Below, in pieces: positions 33,491 to 44,169 of a stretch of 64,000 bases of DNA. Positions within the stretch are counted from its first letter, which is position 1, and each line of letters starts with the position of its first letter. The position numbers and the translations under genes were made by a program. The stretch covers positions 25,233,001 to 25,297,000 of the forward strand of contig NC_063263.1 in assembly GCF_019578655.1 (NCBI RefSeq), read 5' to 3'. The DNA comes from Ricinus communis. Taxonomy: Eukaryota; Streptophyta; Magnoliopsida; Malpighiales; Euphorbiaceae. The notes under the pieces are model-generated. The model made no database searches. It saw only the letters and a list, made by a program, of their open reading frames with translations, and was not told the origin of the DNA.

Positions 33491-34944
33491 TGATGTGCGT
33501 AAAATACACACATCTAAATGGGGTTTTTAAGATTGATTTTATGGACATTTGGATGTGAATTGGTCTCAACACTCACCCTATACGTATGTTTGTGTGCATT
33601 AGGTCCAAAAGAGGTCAAAGGATGATAAAGGAAAGAATTGGAGCATAATTGGACGTCAAAGCTGCCGAAACAAGCTAAGTACGATCATGAGGAAGTTGAA
33701 CATGGCCGTGTTGGTTTCAACACTGGCCGTGTTCCCAACACGGGCACCAACGCGGCCGTGTTGGGTGTCATCAAACATAAAAGAAAAATAAGTTCTTAGC
33801 GAGCACGGCCACAGAGAGTGACACGGCCAAGAACACCAGACCGTGTCCCAAACACGGCCAAGAACACGGCCGTGTTAGAGGCGACATGGGGTATTAATTA
33901 AAAGAATGAAGAGAGGAATAATAGAGGCGGCTAGGGTTAGAACGTCCCAAACCCTAATATTTCTCTCCCTAAGGGTTTTCTAAGCTGAAACTAAGGGAAA
34001 AGGAGACTTGGATCAAGGTTTCAATCGGATTCCCTTGAAGGATCGAAGATTGGGCGAGGTTCGTTGATTGATTTTCAAATCGAGCAAGAGGAACAAGAAT
34101 CGATTCAATTAGAGCAAAAGGATTTGGGGCTGTTTACTCTCATCCAAGGGTGTAATCGGGTTTTCTCTACCTTTGCTTATTGTTGTAATTGAATTCTTGT
34201 GTATTTTGAAAATGAGCATGATTAGCTAGATTGATTAAATCCATTGGGATTTCTTTGCTATGTTGGCTTGATATTATATTGTTGGATTGTTTGAGTTGGT
34301 TTTGTATTCTTCTTGTTTTCAGTATTAATAAGATAATGCATTATTCATGAGACGTTGTGAATTGTGATGTTTAGATTGCTTTATGAGATTGAGAAATCTG
34401 TTTGGCAATTGGAATTTTGAATAGCAAGAACTGGTTAATAATCGCTTAGAGATAAGGATAATTAACTAGCCGGATTAAGAATTAACAAAGCTTAATAGAG
34501 GCGGATTAAAGCTTAATGCTAATTTAAGAATCAATCATTAGAAAGAGATTCCAACTTTAGGTTATTAGGTTTAGGAATTCGGTTATCTCGAGAGAGAAAC
34601 CGAATTCGGTTAAGAATTCGTCCACGGGTAGCATAATTAGACTCGCCGATCCTTTATCTTTTATTTGATTGCCAACTAGTTTAGATTCCCTTTGGGTTTG
34701 TCTTCTTGTCTTGATTATTTCGTTTATCAATTACTCTTGCATCTCCCTTAGGACTTAGCTTGTAGCTATTAGTTAGTGTAGAAATTATTTATTGCTAATT
34801 TTAGGTTAATATAACAAAGAACAAAGGAGTAACTCTAGGCTTTCACTTTCCCGAGGAATACGACCTTGATACTCGCCATTAGTGCTAGACTGCATCGATA
34901 GGTACACTGCCTTAGATTGTAGCTAACACGAGTAGCACACATCA
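33491..34944 (+). mobile_element. 5' LTR of C
   Basis: It starts TGATGTGCG and ends CACACATCA. U3 has a CACGGCCGTG palindrome cluster (33700-33875) with one 12-base unit more than the 3' LTR. A TAGCTAGAT...CCATTGGGA block (34223-34251) is shared with family A. The hairpin at 34575-34607 has stem GAATTCGGTT/AACCGAATTC and a CTCGAGAG loop. Confidence 0.93.
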
Positions 34945-34950
34945 AGTTTT

Positions 34951-34968
34951 TCGCGCCGTTGCCGGGAA
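34951..34968 (+). other. Primer-binding site of C (tRNA-Asp type)
   Basis: TCGCGCCGTTGCCGGGAA has two or three changes from the tRNA-Asp complement and lies 6 bases after the LTR end. Confidence 0.8.
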
Positions 34969-35134
34969 ATTGTATGAAAACTAGAGTGAAATTTGCATTT
35001 TGTTAATTTAGCCATTTTTTTATTTCTTATTATTTTATGATTTTTATTTTTATTTGTTTATTTATTTTATTTTATTTGTACATATTTATTTAGTTTAAAT
35101 TTATGATTCAGATAGTGAATGATAAAGAGGTTCA

Positions 35135-35853
35135 ATGCTAAACTCAAACTCTTTGTGTGATGCATTGGAAAATGGGATTAGGAACCAAGAGAGTGCTAAA
35201 AATTGGGATACCCGTGCATCTTTAGAAGCTCGAGTGGAATCGTTTTGCAGGGCTACCGATCAACTCTCCACTCCTATCCTTTCATCTCAAGTTTTTTGTG
35301 AATTTTGTTGTGGTTTACATTTGAGTAATGATTGTCCATTGTGCAGTGATTTTACTCCTTATTCTTATAACTGTGAACAGGTGAATTATACGGGCAATTG
35401 GCCAAATGACTCGTATGGAAGTACATATAATCAAGAGTGGAGCACTCATTCACCCTATGGATGGAGCTTAGATGGCCCAGAACCACAGAATCTCAGCAAC
35501 CACATCAGCAACCTAATCTTGCACCTTTAACTCAAGATGAAGAGTTAGTGTCGGAGGAGCTGATAATGAGGTTCATTACAAGTCTTGATGATAGATTCCA
35601 ACAAACAGAGAGGATACTTGAAGATCAACAAGCCTCGATTAACAACATAGAGCATCAAGTAGGCTTAATCTTCAAGTTACTAGCTGAAGAGCAATTGGGA
35701 ACTCCATCAAACGCTGCTGAATCCGAGGAACATTTGAGCGCCATCACTTTGCGTTCAGGTGAGAATTTTTCTGGTTTATCTATTATGTTTGACGATGATG
35801 CTTATGTGCAGGACGACTCTTTGAACATGGAGATAGAACCAGAAAAGGAATAA
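35135..35853 (+). pseudogene. gag remnant of C: zinc-knuckle and coiled-coil parts only
   Basis: The frame 35135-35530 starts MLNSNSLCD and lacks the capsid block found in H2. It contains CEFCCGLHLSNDC (C-X2-C-X3-H-X4-C), the counterpart of the H2 knuckle, and the YNCEQVNYTGNWPNDSYGSTYN segment matches EQVDYMGNAP...YSNTYN of family A. A shift leads to the frame 35437-35853 with MRFITSLDDRFQQTERILED and AITLRSGENF, again colinear with family A. The product would be a nucleocapsid-like RNA-binding protein without capsid. Whether this short form is functional or decayed cannot be decided from one copy. Confidence 0.75.
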
Positions 35854-35859
35854 GCAAAC

Positions 35860-36309
35860 ATGATCCCTCCGAAAGACTACCAACAAGAATACACAGTTGA
35901 TGATGCTAAGTTGCAGTTAAAGGAATTTTTGGTGGATTTTCCACAAGTCCCTTTAATGATGGAAGATGAGCACGAGTTATCCAATGAAGAAGTCTTGGAG
36001 GAGCTCGAGTTTCTTCTAGCAAGTGAACCAAGCCAAAGACTAGAGAAAACCATCGATGTTGCTGAAGAAATTGCCCAATCGTCAATCCTTCCAATTGTTG
36101 AAACTCCAGCTTTCAAATTGGAAGAGCCCCTAGAGCATCATGACTACGTGCAATTATACGAGGAGCGAGTTTTGCCTATCATACTGGCAGCTTGCTTGAT
36201 AGTCGGGAAGAGGAAGTCGACGATTATCCCTTTAAGCGGATACTTGAAGCCATTTCATTGGAAGAAGGATGGATGGTTGTCGATCACGCCCGTTTGCTTT
36301 TCACTATGA
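35860..36309 (+). CDS. Acidic ORF of C, unknown function
   Basis: The 149-codon frame follows the gag remnant after an in-frame stop. It starts MIPPKDYQQEYTVDDAKLQL, the position of the VREYQPKIPYP segment in family A, then runs through acidic helices (LSNEEVLEELEFLLASEPSQ) to a segment with FKLEEPLEHHDY that loosely recalls the linker before reverse transcriptase in autonomous Athila elements. The protease is entirely missing. The conserved post-stop hairpin lies 40 bases downstream. I cannot assign a function; it may be a scar of the pol deletion that still reads open. Confidence 0.5.
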   Translation: MIPPKDYQQEYTVDDAKLQLKEFLVDFPQVPLMMEDEHELSNEEVLEELEFLLASEPSQRLEKTIDVAEEIAQSSILPIVETPAFKLEEPLEHHDYVQLYEERVLPIILAACLIVGKRKSTIIPLSGYLKPFHWKKDGWLSITPVCFSL

Positions 36310-36348
36310 GTCCAGCTAAGAAGACTCATCACATAAAAAAGAAGCGCT

Positions 36349-36366
36349 TTTGGGAGGCACCCCAAA
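36349..36366 (+). promoter_or_regulatory. Post-stop hairpin of C
   Basis: TTTGGG (36349-36354) pairs with CCCAAA (36361-36366) around AGGCAC, preceded by AAGAAGCGC exactly as in A. The stem differs from A (C-G replaced by T-A) yet stays paired. Confidence 0.6.
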
Positions 36367-36369
36367 TTT

Positions 36370-37321
36370 TATTTTATTTCTTTTTCATTTTTAATTTTTT
36401 TTACCCTTTAATTTTGAAACATTTTATTAGTTTTAGTTTTCATATTTTATTTAATTTTTATTTCAGTTTCGATTTTAATTCCTTATTTTATTATTTGCAG
36501 CCACTCCTCTACCACAGACTAGCCAGCGCCCTTATATCCCTAATGATGCACCTCTTTTCACTCCGGAGCCATAGTCAGGGCAGTATTAGTTCTTTTCCCT
36601 TTTGCATTTCTTATATTTTGTACACTGAGGACAGTGTGTCCTTCAAGTGTGGGGTGGGTGATATTTATTCCATCTTAATTATTTGTTTATTCTTTGTGCA
36701 ATTTTTTGTAAAATTTTGAAAATTTCTCACTTTGTTTCGATGCGTTTACTGTCGACTTGATTTTGAAATCCTATTTATGTCCATGTGATCGGGTAAAACC
36801 GATAGTGTTGAGTTTTGCGGAAGAGTGTAAGATAATTAGTTTGAGTTTTGCACTAAGTTGCTTTGGTTTATTTAATTCTGTTTTGATGATTTTTGTTTGG
36901 AACCTACTCAAAAGCACACTTGTGAAAAATTGAGCCTAAATTGTAAGCATACACTTTATATGCTTGTATTTATTTCTTGTTGAGAGTGCCGATTACTGTC
37001 TTTACTTTTAGAACTTGCTCGGTAATGCTTATAAGGACCACAAGGAGAATTTAACACTTTGGTATGATAGAGGCACTTAGGTTTTTCATTCTAGCCAAAT
37101 AGCCTTCATTCGTTTATTGATTCTGTAGATAACCCCTTCTTTCACCATTTTTTTTATCATATTCCATTACCACTTAGTTTTATTCTGCTTTGGGTTATGA
37201 TTTTGCACATGAGTTATTTTTATTGGAAATTTTTATCTTGGGAATAGCTTTGGAATCTTGTAGTAGCTTACTTCAATCCAAAAAGAAATTCATTCTATTA
37301 TATGAATGTTCTTCCCTTATG

Positions 37322-37352
<31 letters not shown>

Positions 37353-37932
37353 AAGAAGAAAAATATAGAAATAGAAGAATAAGAGGGAAAGGTGATGAAA
37401 AGAAAGAAAGTAAGTGAGGTAAACATTTTGACTTGATTCCTATTTCCCACCTTGGACTACTGTTCATTGTTTATCCCTTATAATTTTTGTGGCTTGTGTG
37501 CATGTCATTTATCTCATTGCAGAACACCATAGGTTCAACTCTTACCAAATTTACCTACCCTTACCTAATCTCCATTACAACCCTTATAAAGACCTCTTGA
37601 CATGGTTGTTGACTCTCCATAAGTGGTAGGAGTAGGATTTAAGAGCAAGCATATAGTAAGTAAGGCAGTAGTTGATGCATTAAGCGATTAAACACTACCC
37701 TTTAAACACTTTGAGTGATTTAGAGTAAATCTGGTGAGGAGTTGGTTCTGAATAATTTCGTTGAGACAGTATTATGTGAATTATTGGCATCTTGGTTGTG
37801 ATACTTGAATTGATTGCTTCTTTTCTTTTTGTTTGACTTACACTTGTTAAGGATATGTGCAAGAGCTCTCTAGCTTGTCTGTCAGTTTAAGTATTGTTCC
37901 TTAGTGGTTTATTTTCCTTATTTTACTTTTGA
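36370..37932 (+). other. Non-coding tail of C with an internal polypurine-like module
   Basis: No gene is supported; the long plus frame 36192-36719 is T-rich noise. ACACTGAGGACAGTGT (36622-36637, perfect 6 bp stem, AGGA loop) is followed 7 bases later by AAGTGTGGGG (36645-36654). A poly-purine AAAGAAA tract lies at 37320-37370. Confidence 0.6.
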
Positions 37933-37966
37933 TTGCTTGAGGACAAGCAATGAGCTAAGTGTGGGG
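37933..37966 (+). promoter_or_regulatory. AGGA-loop hairpin plus terminal polypurine tract of C
   Basis: TTGCTTGAGGACAAGCAA (37933-37950) is identical to A and D. Six bases later comes AAGTGTGGGG (37957-37966), then TTATT and the 3' LTR at 37972. Confidence 0.72.
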
Positions 37967-37971
37967 TTATT

Positions 37972-39413
37972 TGATGTGCGTAAAATACACACATCTAAAT
38001 GGGGTTTTTAAGATTGATTTTATGGACATTTGGATGTGAATTGGTCTCAACACTCACCCTATACGTATGTTTGTGTGCATTAGGTCCAAAAGAGGTCAAA
38101 GGATGATAAAGGAAAGATTTGGAGCATAATTGGACGTGAAAGCTGCCGAAACAAGCTAAGTACGATCATGAGGAAGCTGAACATGGCCGTGTTGGTTTCA
38201 ACACTGGCCGTGTTCCCAACACGGCCGTGTTGGGTGTCATCAAACATAAAAGAAAAATAAGTTCTTAGCGAGCACAGCCATAGAGAGTGACACGGCCAAG
38301 AACACCAGACCGTGTCCCAAACACGGCCAAGAATACGGCTGTGTTGAAGGCGACAGGGGGTATTAATTAAAAGAACGAAGAGAGGAATAATAGAGGTGGC
38401 TAGGGTTAGAACGTCCCAAACCCTAATATTTCTCTCGCTAAGGGTTTTCTGAGCTGAAACCAAGGGAAAAGGAGACTTGGATCAAGGTTTCAATCGGATT
38501 CCCTTGAAGGATCAAAGATTGGGCGACGTTCGTTGATTGATTTTCAAATCGAGCAAGAGGAACAAGAATCGATTCAATTGGAGCAAAAGGATTTACGGCT
38601 GTTTACTCTCATCCAATGGTGTAATCGGGTTTTCTCTACCTTTGCTTATTTTTGTAATTGAATTCTTGTGTATTTTGAGAATGAGCATGATTAGCTAGAT
38701 TGATTAAATCCATTGGGATTTCTTTGTTATGTTAGCTTGATATTATATTGTTGGATTGTTTGAGTTGGTTTTGTATTCTTATTGTTTTCAGTATTAATAA
38801 GATAATGCATTATTCATGAGACGTTGTGAATTGTGATGTTTAGATTGCTTTATGAGATTGAGAAATCCGTTTGGCAATTGAAATTTTGAATAGCAAGAAC
38901 TGGTTAATAATTGCTTAGAGATAAGAATAATTAACTAGCCGGATTAAGAATTAACAAAGCTTAATAGAGGCGGATTAAAGCTTAATGCTAATTTAAGAAT
39001 CAATCGTTAGGAAGAGATTCCAACTTTAGGTTATTAGGTTTAGGAATTTGGTTATCTCGAGAGAGAAACCGAATTCGGTTAAGAATTCGTCCACGGGTAG
39101 CATAATTAGACTCGCCGATCCTTTATCTTTTGTTTGATTGCCAACTAGTTTAGATTCCCTTTGGATTTGTCTTCTTGTCTTGATTATTTCGTTTATCAAT
39201 TACTCTTGCATCTCCCTTAGGACTTAGCTTGTAGCTATTAGTTAGTGTAGAAATTATTTATCGCTAATTTTAGGTTAATATAACAAAGAACAAAGGAGTA
39301 ACTCTGGGCTTTCACTTTCCCGAGGAATACGACCTTGATACTTGCCATTAGTGCTAGACTGCATCGATAGGTACACTGCCTTAGATTGTAGCTAACACAA
39401 GTAGCACACATCA
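37972..39413 (+). mobile_element. 3' LTR of C
   Basis: It starts TGATGTGCG and ends CACACATCA, followed by AACAC. One 12-base CACGGC unit is missing relative to the 5' LTR. Confidence 0.93.
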
Positions 39414-39899
39414 AACACCTTATAACTCCACTTCAAAATTGATAGGTAGGGACCCACTCATTCATAAATACATCCATATGACTAGGAATGGATGCACAAT
39501 ATCCATACATATATAGACAATTCGGCAGCATCTCCCTATAGTTCTCCGAATGCACATATGAAATATATGCTCATTCATATGACTGAATAACCCACTTAAG
39601 ATAATAGCATAAATCAACACATATTGCACAATACATCAGGAGAACAATAAAAGATATTCCCAATTTACTACATATGCATGAATACTCTTATGTCCGACCA
39701 GTTGACATACATATGTTGCATTCTCAAACTATCCAACTTGAACAATTCAGTGATATCTCATTATCCAGTGAGAGACACTAAACAAGCTTCTGACGCTAAA
39801 TACACTACCTTAATAGTGTACAATCAGGTCCATTTTTGTTTTATTTATATTGTGTCCATTTATATTTTATTTATATTATGTTAATTTTAGTTTCACAAT
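39414..39899. other. Sequence between C and D, probably upstream CACTA DNA
   Basis: By target-site logic it continues the sequence left of 33491, upstream of the TNP2 gene. No frame of note. A TTCGGCAGCATCTCCCTATA segment (39531-39550) resembles sequence I associate with CACTA elements. The end of the transposon is not certain. Confidence 0.4.
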
Positions 39900-41350
39900 T
39901 GATAAGCATCATACTACACATGTTTTCATGCCCGATTGTTTACATTTTTATGCATGATTATCCCGTTTTATGCTAGAATCACCTGTCTTTTGTTTCCTTT
40001 CTCGTTTCAGGTCATTTTCAAAGGACACCATCAATAATCGAGGGAAATACGTGTGATTACGGACCAAAATCCATCAAATTGGGTGAGAACTAGCACCCCG
40101 AAGGTTGAGCACGGCCTGGACTCCGGCCGTGCTGAATTACCAAGAGGCTATCCCCAATTGTGCCATTTGACGACCCAGTAGCCACCACGGCCTCCGGCCG
40201 ACTGTGGTGGCTCAAAGACCGGCTTGGGCACGGCTTGGAAGGAGTCAAGACTACAGACTACATTCAAGATCGCTGGACTCGTATGTCAATCATCATACCG
40301 ACCGGCCATGCTGAATCAACTATATAGGCAATTTTGAGTTCTTTTGGAGGAGGGACGAATTTTGGACTCAATTCCAAGACACACACTTAATCAATTGTTT
40401 TCCTATACCTCAATTGCAGACCTTGAGAGATCAAAAATTCATCAATTGAAGGAGGGATTTCACTTGTTCCAACATCGAATTGAAGATCAAGACAAACTTT
40501 GGGAGCATTCAATAGGCAACTAGGGTTTGAGATTTCGAATTTGCAATTTTAGGGTTTCTCATTCAGCTTGAAAGAGAAGGGTGTACATGCCTTTAATTTG
40601 TTTTTCCTTATTTTGTTCCCTAATTGCTTTAACCATGAACATGAGTAGCTAGATCTTTTAAATCCATTAGGGTTCACCTTTGTTGATGGATTATGCTTAA
40701 TTGTTAGTTTTTATAATTGTCATTCTTGCAATCTTCTTGCTATTCAGTAATAAAAGTTTGATTCAGTTAATTCGAGACGTTGGATTAATTGTTTATTAGG
40801 TTTTTTCTTGACATTGAGAAATGCTTGTTACAACTGGACATTGAATAGTAAGGACTGGTAGTTAAACTTAGAGATAAGGTTGATTTACTCGCCGGATTAA
40901 GAACTAATAACTCCTAATAGTTTTAAATCATACTTAATGCTAATCTGTAGTAATCCGATAGGAAGAGATTCCATTAGGTTAGTGCAGGTTTAGGAATCCG
41001 GTAAGCTCGAGAGAGGAACCGGGATTCAATTCAGGATTTAGGCACGGGTAAGCAAGATCGGCAATCCATAAAATCCATCTTTAGAATTCCATCACTTAGG
41101 CTCCCTTTTGAGTTTGTTTCTCTCTTTGTAATTGTCTTTTGATTGTCCGTTGTTCTTTATTTACTTATTTGCACTCATAACCATTAGTTGGTACGTTAGA
41201 ACTTTCACACCCTATTTCAGACTAGATAACATAGCGAGTAGTAACTCTAGGTTCACCCGATCTCAGGGATACGACCTTGATACTCGCTAGTGCTAGACCG
41301 CATCGATCAGGTTCAACGCCTTAGGTGTAGGTTGCATAAAGAGCCCATCA
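39900..41350 (+). mobile_element. 5' LTR of D (1451 bases, promoter present)
   Basis: It starts TGATAAGC and ends AGCCCATCA. A TATATAGG box lies at 40321-40328. The hairpin 40994-41027 has stem GAATCC-GGT/ACCGGGATTC around the CTCGAGAGAG loop. It retains the region deleted from the 5' LTR of A. Confidence 0.92.
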
Positions 41351-41357
41351 AGTCTTT

Positions 41358-41373
41358 TGGCGCCGTCGGGAAC
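41358..41373 (+). other. Primer-binding site of D, deleted in the middle
   Basis: TGGCGCCG is followed directly by TCGGGAAC. About four to five bases of the tRNA-Asp complement are missing, so priming would be poor if the sequence is correct. Confidence 0.7.
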
Positions 41374-41551
41374 ACGTAACGGTGAACTAGAGTGAAATGT
41401 TTTTGTGTTAATTTAGTCATTATTTGTTTATTAATTTATTCTTTATTTATTATTTATTTATTTATTTATTTATTTATTATTTATTATTTATTATTATATT
41501 GTTTTTGTTGATTGGTGGTTGTGTGTGTGGACTTTCGGTTTCAGGTAGTTT

Positions 41552-42970
41552 ATGACTAGGAGCTCAAACTCGAATCTTATAGAGCCTCTATCTGATCCAG
41601 AACGATCCCTCATACTCTTAAGGAAGAGGTTGCAATTAGAAGAGGAGGAGATTGAGGTTAAGGTACCTGTGGATAGACTAGACATGATGGAAAACCATGA
41701 CCCCCAGGCCAACGACGATCAGAGGCCGATGTACGAGTTTGCTCGACCATCTTTTGATGGGATGAACACGAGTATAGTCAGACCTACTGTAGTGGCCAAT
41801 AATTTTGAGATAAAGGCCAATGTTATCCAGATGATCCAGCAAAGCGTGCAATTTGGAGGATTGCCCAACGAGGATCCCAATGCACATATCTCCAACTTTT
41901 TGGAGATTTGTGACACATTCAAGATAAATGGAACAACCGATGATGCCATTAGGGCCGAGATTGTTTCATTTTCCTTGAGGGTGAGCAGAGATGGCTGCAA
42001 TCTCTTCCACAACAGACGATCACTACCTGGAAGGCGTTGGCCAAAAAAGTTTTATATAAGTATTTTCCTCCCGCTAAAACTGCTAAACTTAGAAATGACA
42101 TATCTTCTTTTGTGCAATTTGATGATGAAAGCATGTATGATGCATGGGAGAGATTTAAAGATCTTTTGAGATGCTACCCACATCACGGATTGCCGTTGTG
42201 GATGTGTTCGGACCTTCTGGCGAGGTTGAACCTTGCAACGAGGCGATGGTGGATGCCGCAGGGGCGCTAAATAGTAAGATGCCCGAGCAGTCCGGGAACT
42301 GACAGAGGAAATGGCCATGAACCACTATCGCGCAATCCTCTGAAGGAGCCGACCGAAGACAGGTGGTCAACCAAGGACTCAAAGAACCTTGGCAGCTTAA
42401 GTGGAGCTTAGCCAAGAAGATCGACCAACTCCGTGACCGGGTTCATAAATAACGCTATCGCGAAGTTTTGGTGGCCCGACATAAAGGTCGAACTATCTGC
42501 TGGAGGTATCTTTGCTTCATCCTCTACTACTTTTCCATCTAATTCTGCTATGTCTTTTGATGTTAAACAGGTTAATTATATGGGGAATGCCCCAAGGCGT
42601 GAGCGATTCTTACAAAGAATACATACCACCGGGTGGCGCAATCATCCAACTTGATTGGAGGAACAATAACGCTGTGGGGTCCACGGGTTTCGAGACTTCA
42701 TCGGTGCAACAACATTGACTGGCTCGCACTGCTCCTCCTCACCGGAAAAGAAGTCAAATTTAGAGGAGCTTATGATGAAGTTTGTGACATCTACGGATAT
42801 GAGGTTCCAAAGAACCGATAGTGCACTTAGAACCGGCGGGCCCTCGATTCGAACTTGAGACCCAGATTGGCCAAATCTCTAAGATGTTGTCGAGAGGCGG
42901 CAAGAAGGAGCGCTCCGAGCACCATGAGTCTAACTAGGGAGCACGTGAACGCCATCACTTTACGCTCGTA
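41552..42970 (+). pseudogene. gag of D, with many small indels
   Basis: The frame from 41552 gives a full N-terminus through GGLPNEDPNAHISNFLEICD, then shifts at the RLFPFSL position. The region missing in A (WKALAKKVLYKYFPPAKTAKL) is present at 42030-42090. The WERFKDLLRCYPHHG region is present in frame 42037-42270, then the sequence degenerates. The zinc-knuckle coding sequence is unrecognisable. Many differences from A are A to G or single-base loss at CAG triplets (for example 42834-42840, 42893-42900), which may be a sequencing effect. Confidence 0.8.
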
Positions 42971-43214
42971 AGTTAGTTTGAGCTCCTTCTAAGCCCTGTT
43001 TTTTATGGCGCCCACTATTGATGTGCAGTTAAGGCAAGTAAGGTTAGGGAACTGAGGGACAAAAGGTGAAATCAATTCCGGTCAGGGAATATCAACCTAA
43101 GATTCCTTATCCTGCTAGAGCTAAACAAGCGGAGAGGCGAAAGAGCGATTCGGTAAGTTTTTAGATATTTTTAGACAACTGCATATTAACTTGCCTTTTA
43201 TTGATGCATTGGAG

Positions 43215-44135
43215 CGGATGCCGAAGTATGCTAAGTTCTTAAAGGACATACTTAGCGGAAAAAGCAAGTTGTAGGAGGTCGCCTATGTTCGACAATGAGG
43301 AGTGCTCGTGGTGTTTGAGCAAGTTGCCGGAGAAGCGTCACGATCCAGGGAGTTTCACTATTCCCTGCACTTTAGGTAATTTATATGTTGATGATGCATT
43401 AGGCCGATTTGGGGGCTAGCATAAATGTCATGCCCACTAGTTTGTTCAATAAGCTAGGTTTGGGGAGGCAAAATCCACTTTAGGATGTGCATTCAATTAG
43501 GCCGAATACTGTTAAGCTTCCTAGGGGAATTGTGGAAAATGTGCTAGTTAAGGTAGATAAGTTCATATTTCCTGTGGACTTTGTGGTTTTGGATATGGAC
43601 AATGAGCATGGTGTACCATTAATTTTGGGGAGACCTTTCCTTGCCGCGGTAGAGCTAAAATAGACGTATTTGAGGGGAAGTTAGAACTTAATGTAGGGGA
43701 CGACTGTGTCACTTTTAGTTTACCCTCATTTGATAGTTCTTCCACCGACCATGTTCATGCCATTTGTTGTATTGATGGAATTGATCTTGCATGTAATACA
43801 CAACCACAAGATGTACAAATGGATGATGCTATACATGTTTCTTCCCCTACTAGTATGTGTTATTCATCTGAAAAAAATAACTTGTATCAATATGAGACTT
43901 TGTGCTTTGATAGACCCGAGAAGGGTAGTTGCAAGTTTGTTTTTGACAGATCACTTAGCCGGAATTCGGAGTGGATGAATGGACATCCCAAATCGGTCCA
44001 GAGAGCACCTCCTTGGTCATCTACTGCACACATCGGACCTTTTCATTGTGCTTATATGCCTTGAGCCCCAACTTACATTGAGCCTACCTTCTTAATTTGC
44101 CCGCTGATGCGGGAATCTTGATCCGAGTCGGTAGG
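43215..44135 (+). pseudogene. Aspartic protease region of D, frameshifted
   Basis: It is colinear with the A protease. An extra GC in the ADLGAS region (about 43408-43415) disrupts the active-site frame, and further single-base differences break it near 43465-43510 and 43650. The C-terminal part (43819-44064) is open and nearly identical to A. The family stop lies near 44130. Confidence 0.8.
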
Positions 44136-44169
44136 CGACTCGAACAAAAGAAGCGCCTTGGAGGCATTC

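Larger units (their letters stand above)
33491..39413 (+). mobile_element. Element C: complete non-autonomous Athila-like retrotransposon, target duplication AACAC
   Basis: AACAC lies at 33486-33490 and 39414-39418. The LTRs are 1454 and 1442 bases and differ at roughly 40 positions by eye count plus a 12-base indel. The interior is only 3.0 kb: primer site, gag C-terminal fragments, one acidic ORF, hairpin, 1.6 kb tail with two AAGTGTGGGG modules. Protease, reverse transcriptase and integrase are absent. The outer structure is intact, so it could have been mobilised in trans. Confidence 0.94.

Noticed and set aside
36192..36719. 175-codon frame with a Phe/Tyr-rich C-terminus
   Set aside because: It crosses the post-stop hairpin and a T-rich tail; the hydrophobic run reflects base composition.
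37320..37372. A/G tract as a polypurine tract or simple repeat of interest
   Set aside because: A-rich microsatellite-like run far from the LTR; the functional tract is at 37957-37966.
39814..39818. TAGTG as the right end of the CACTA transposon
   Set aside because: The 5-mer is short, the left terminus is not visible, and the subterminal motif nearby is too weak to support it.
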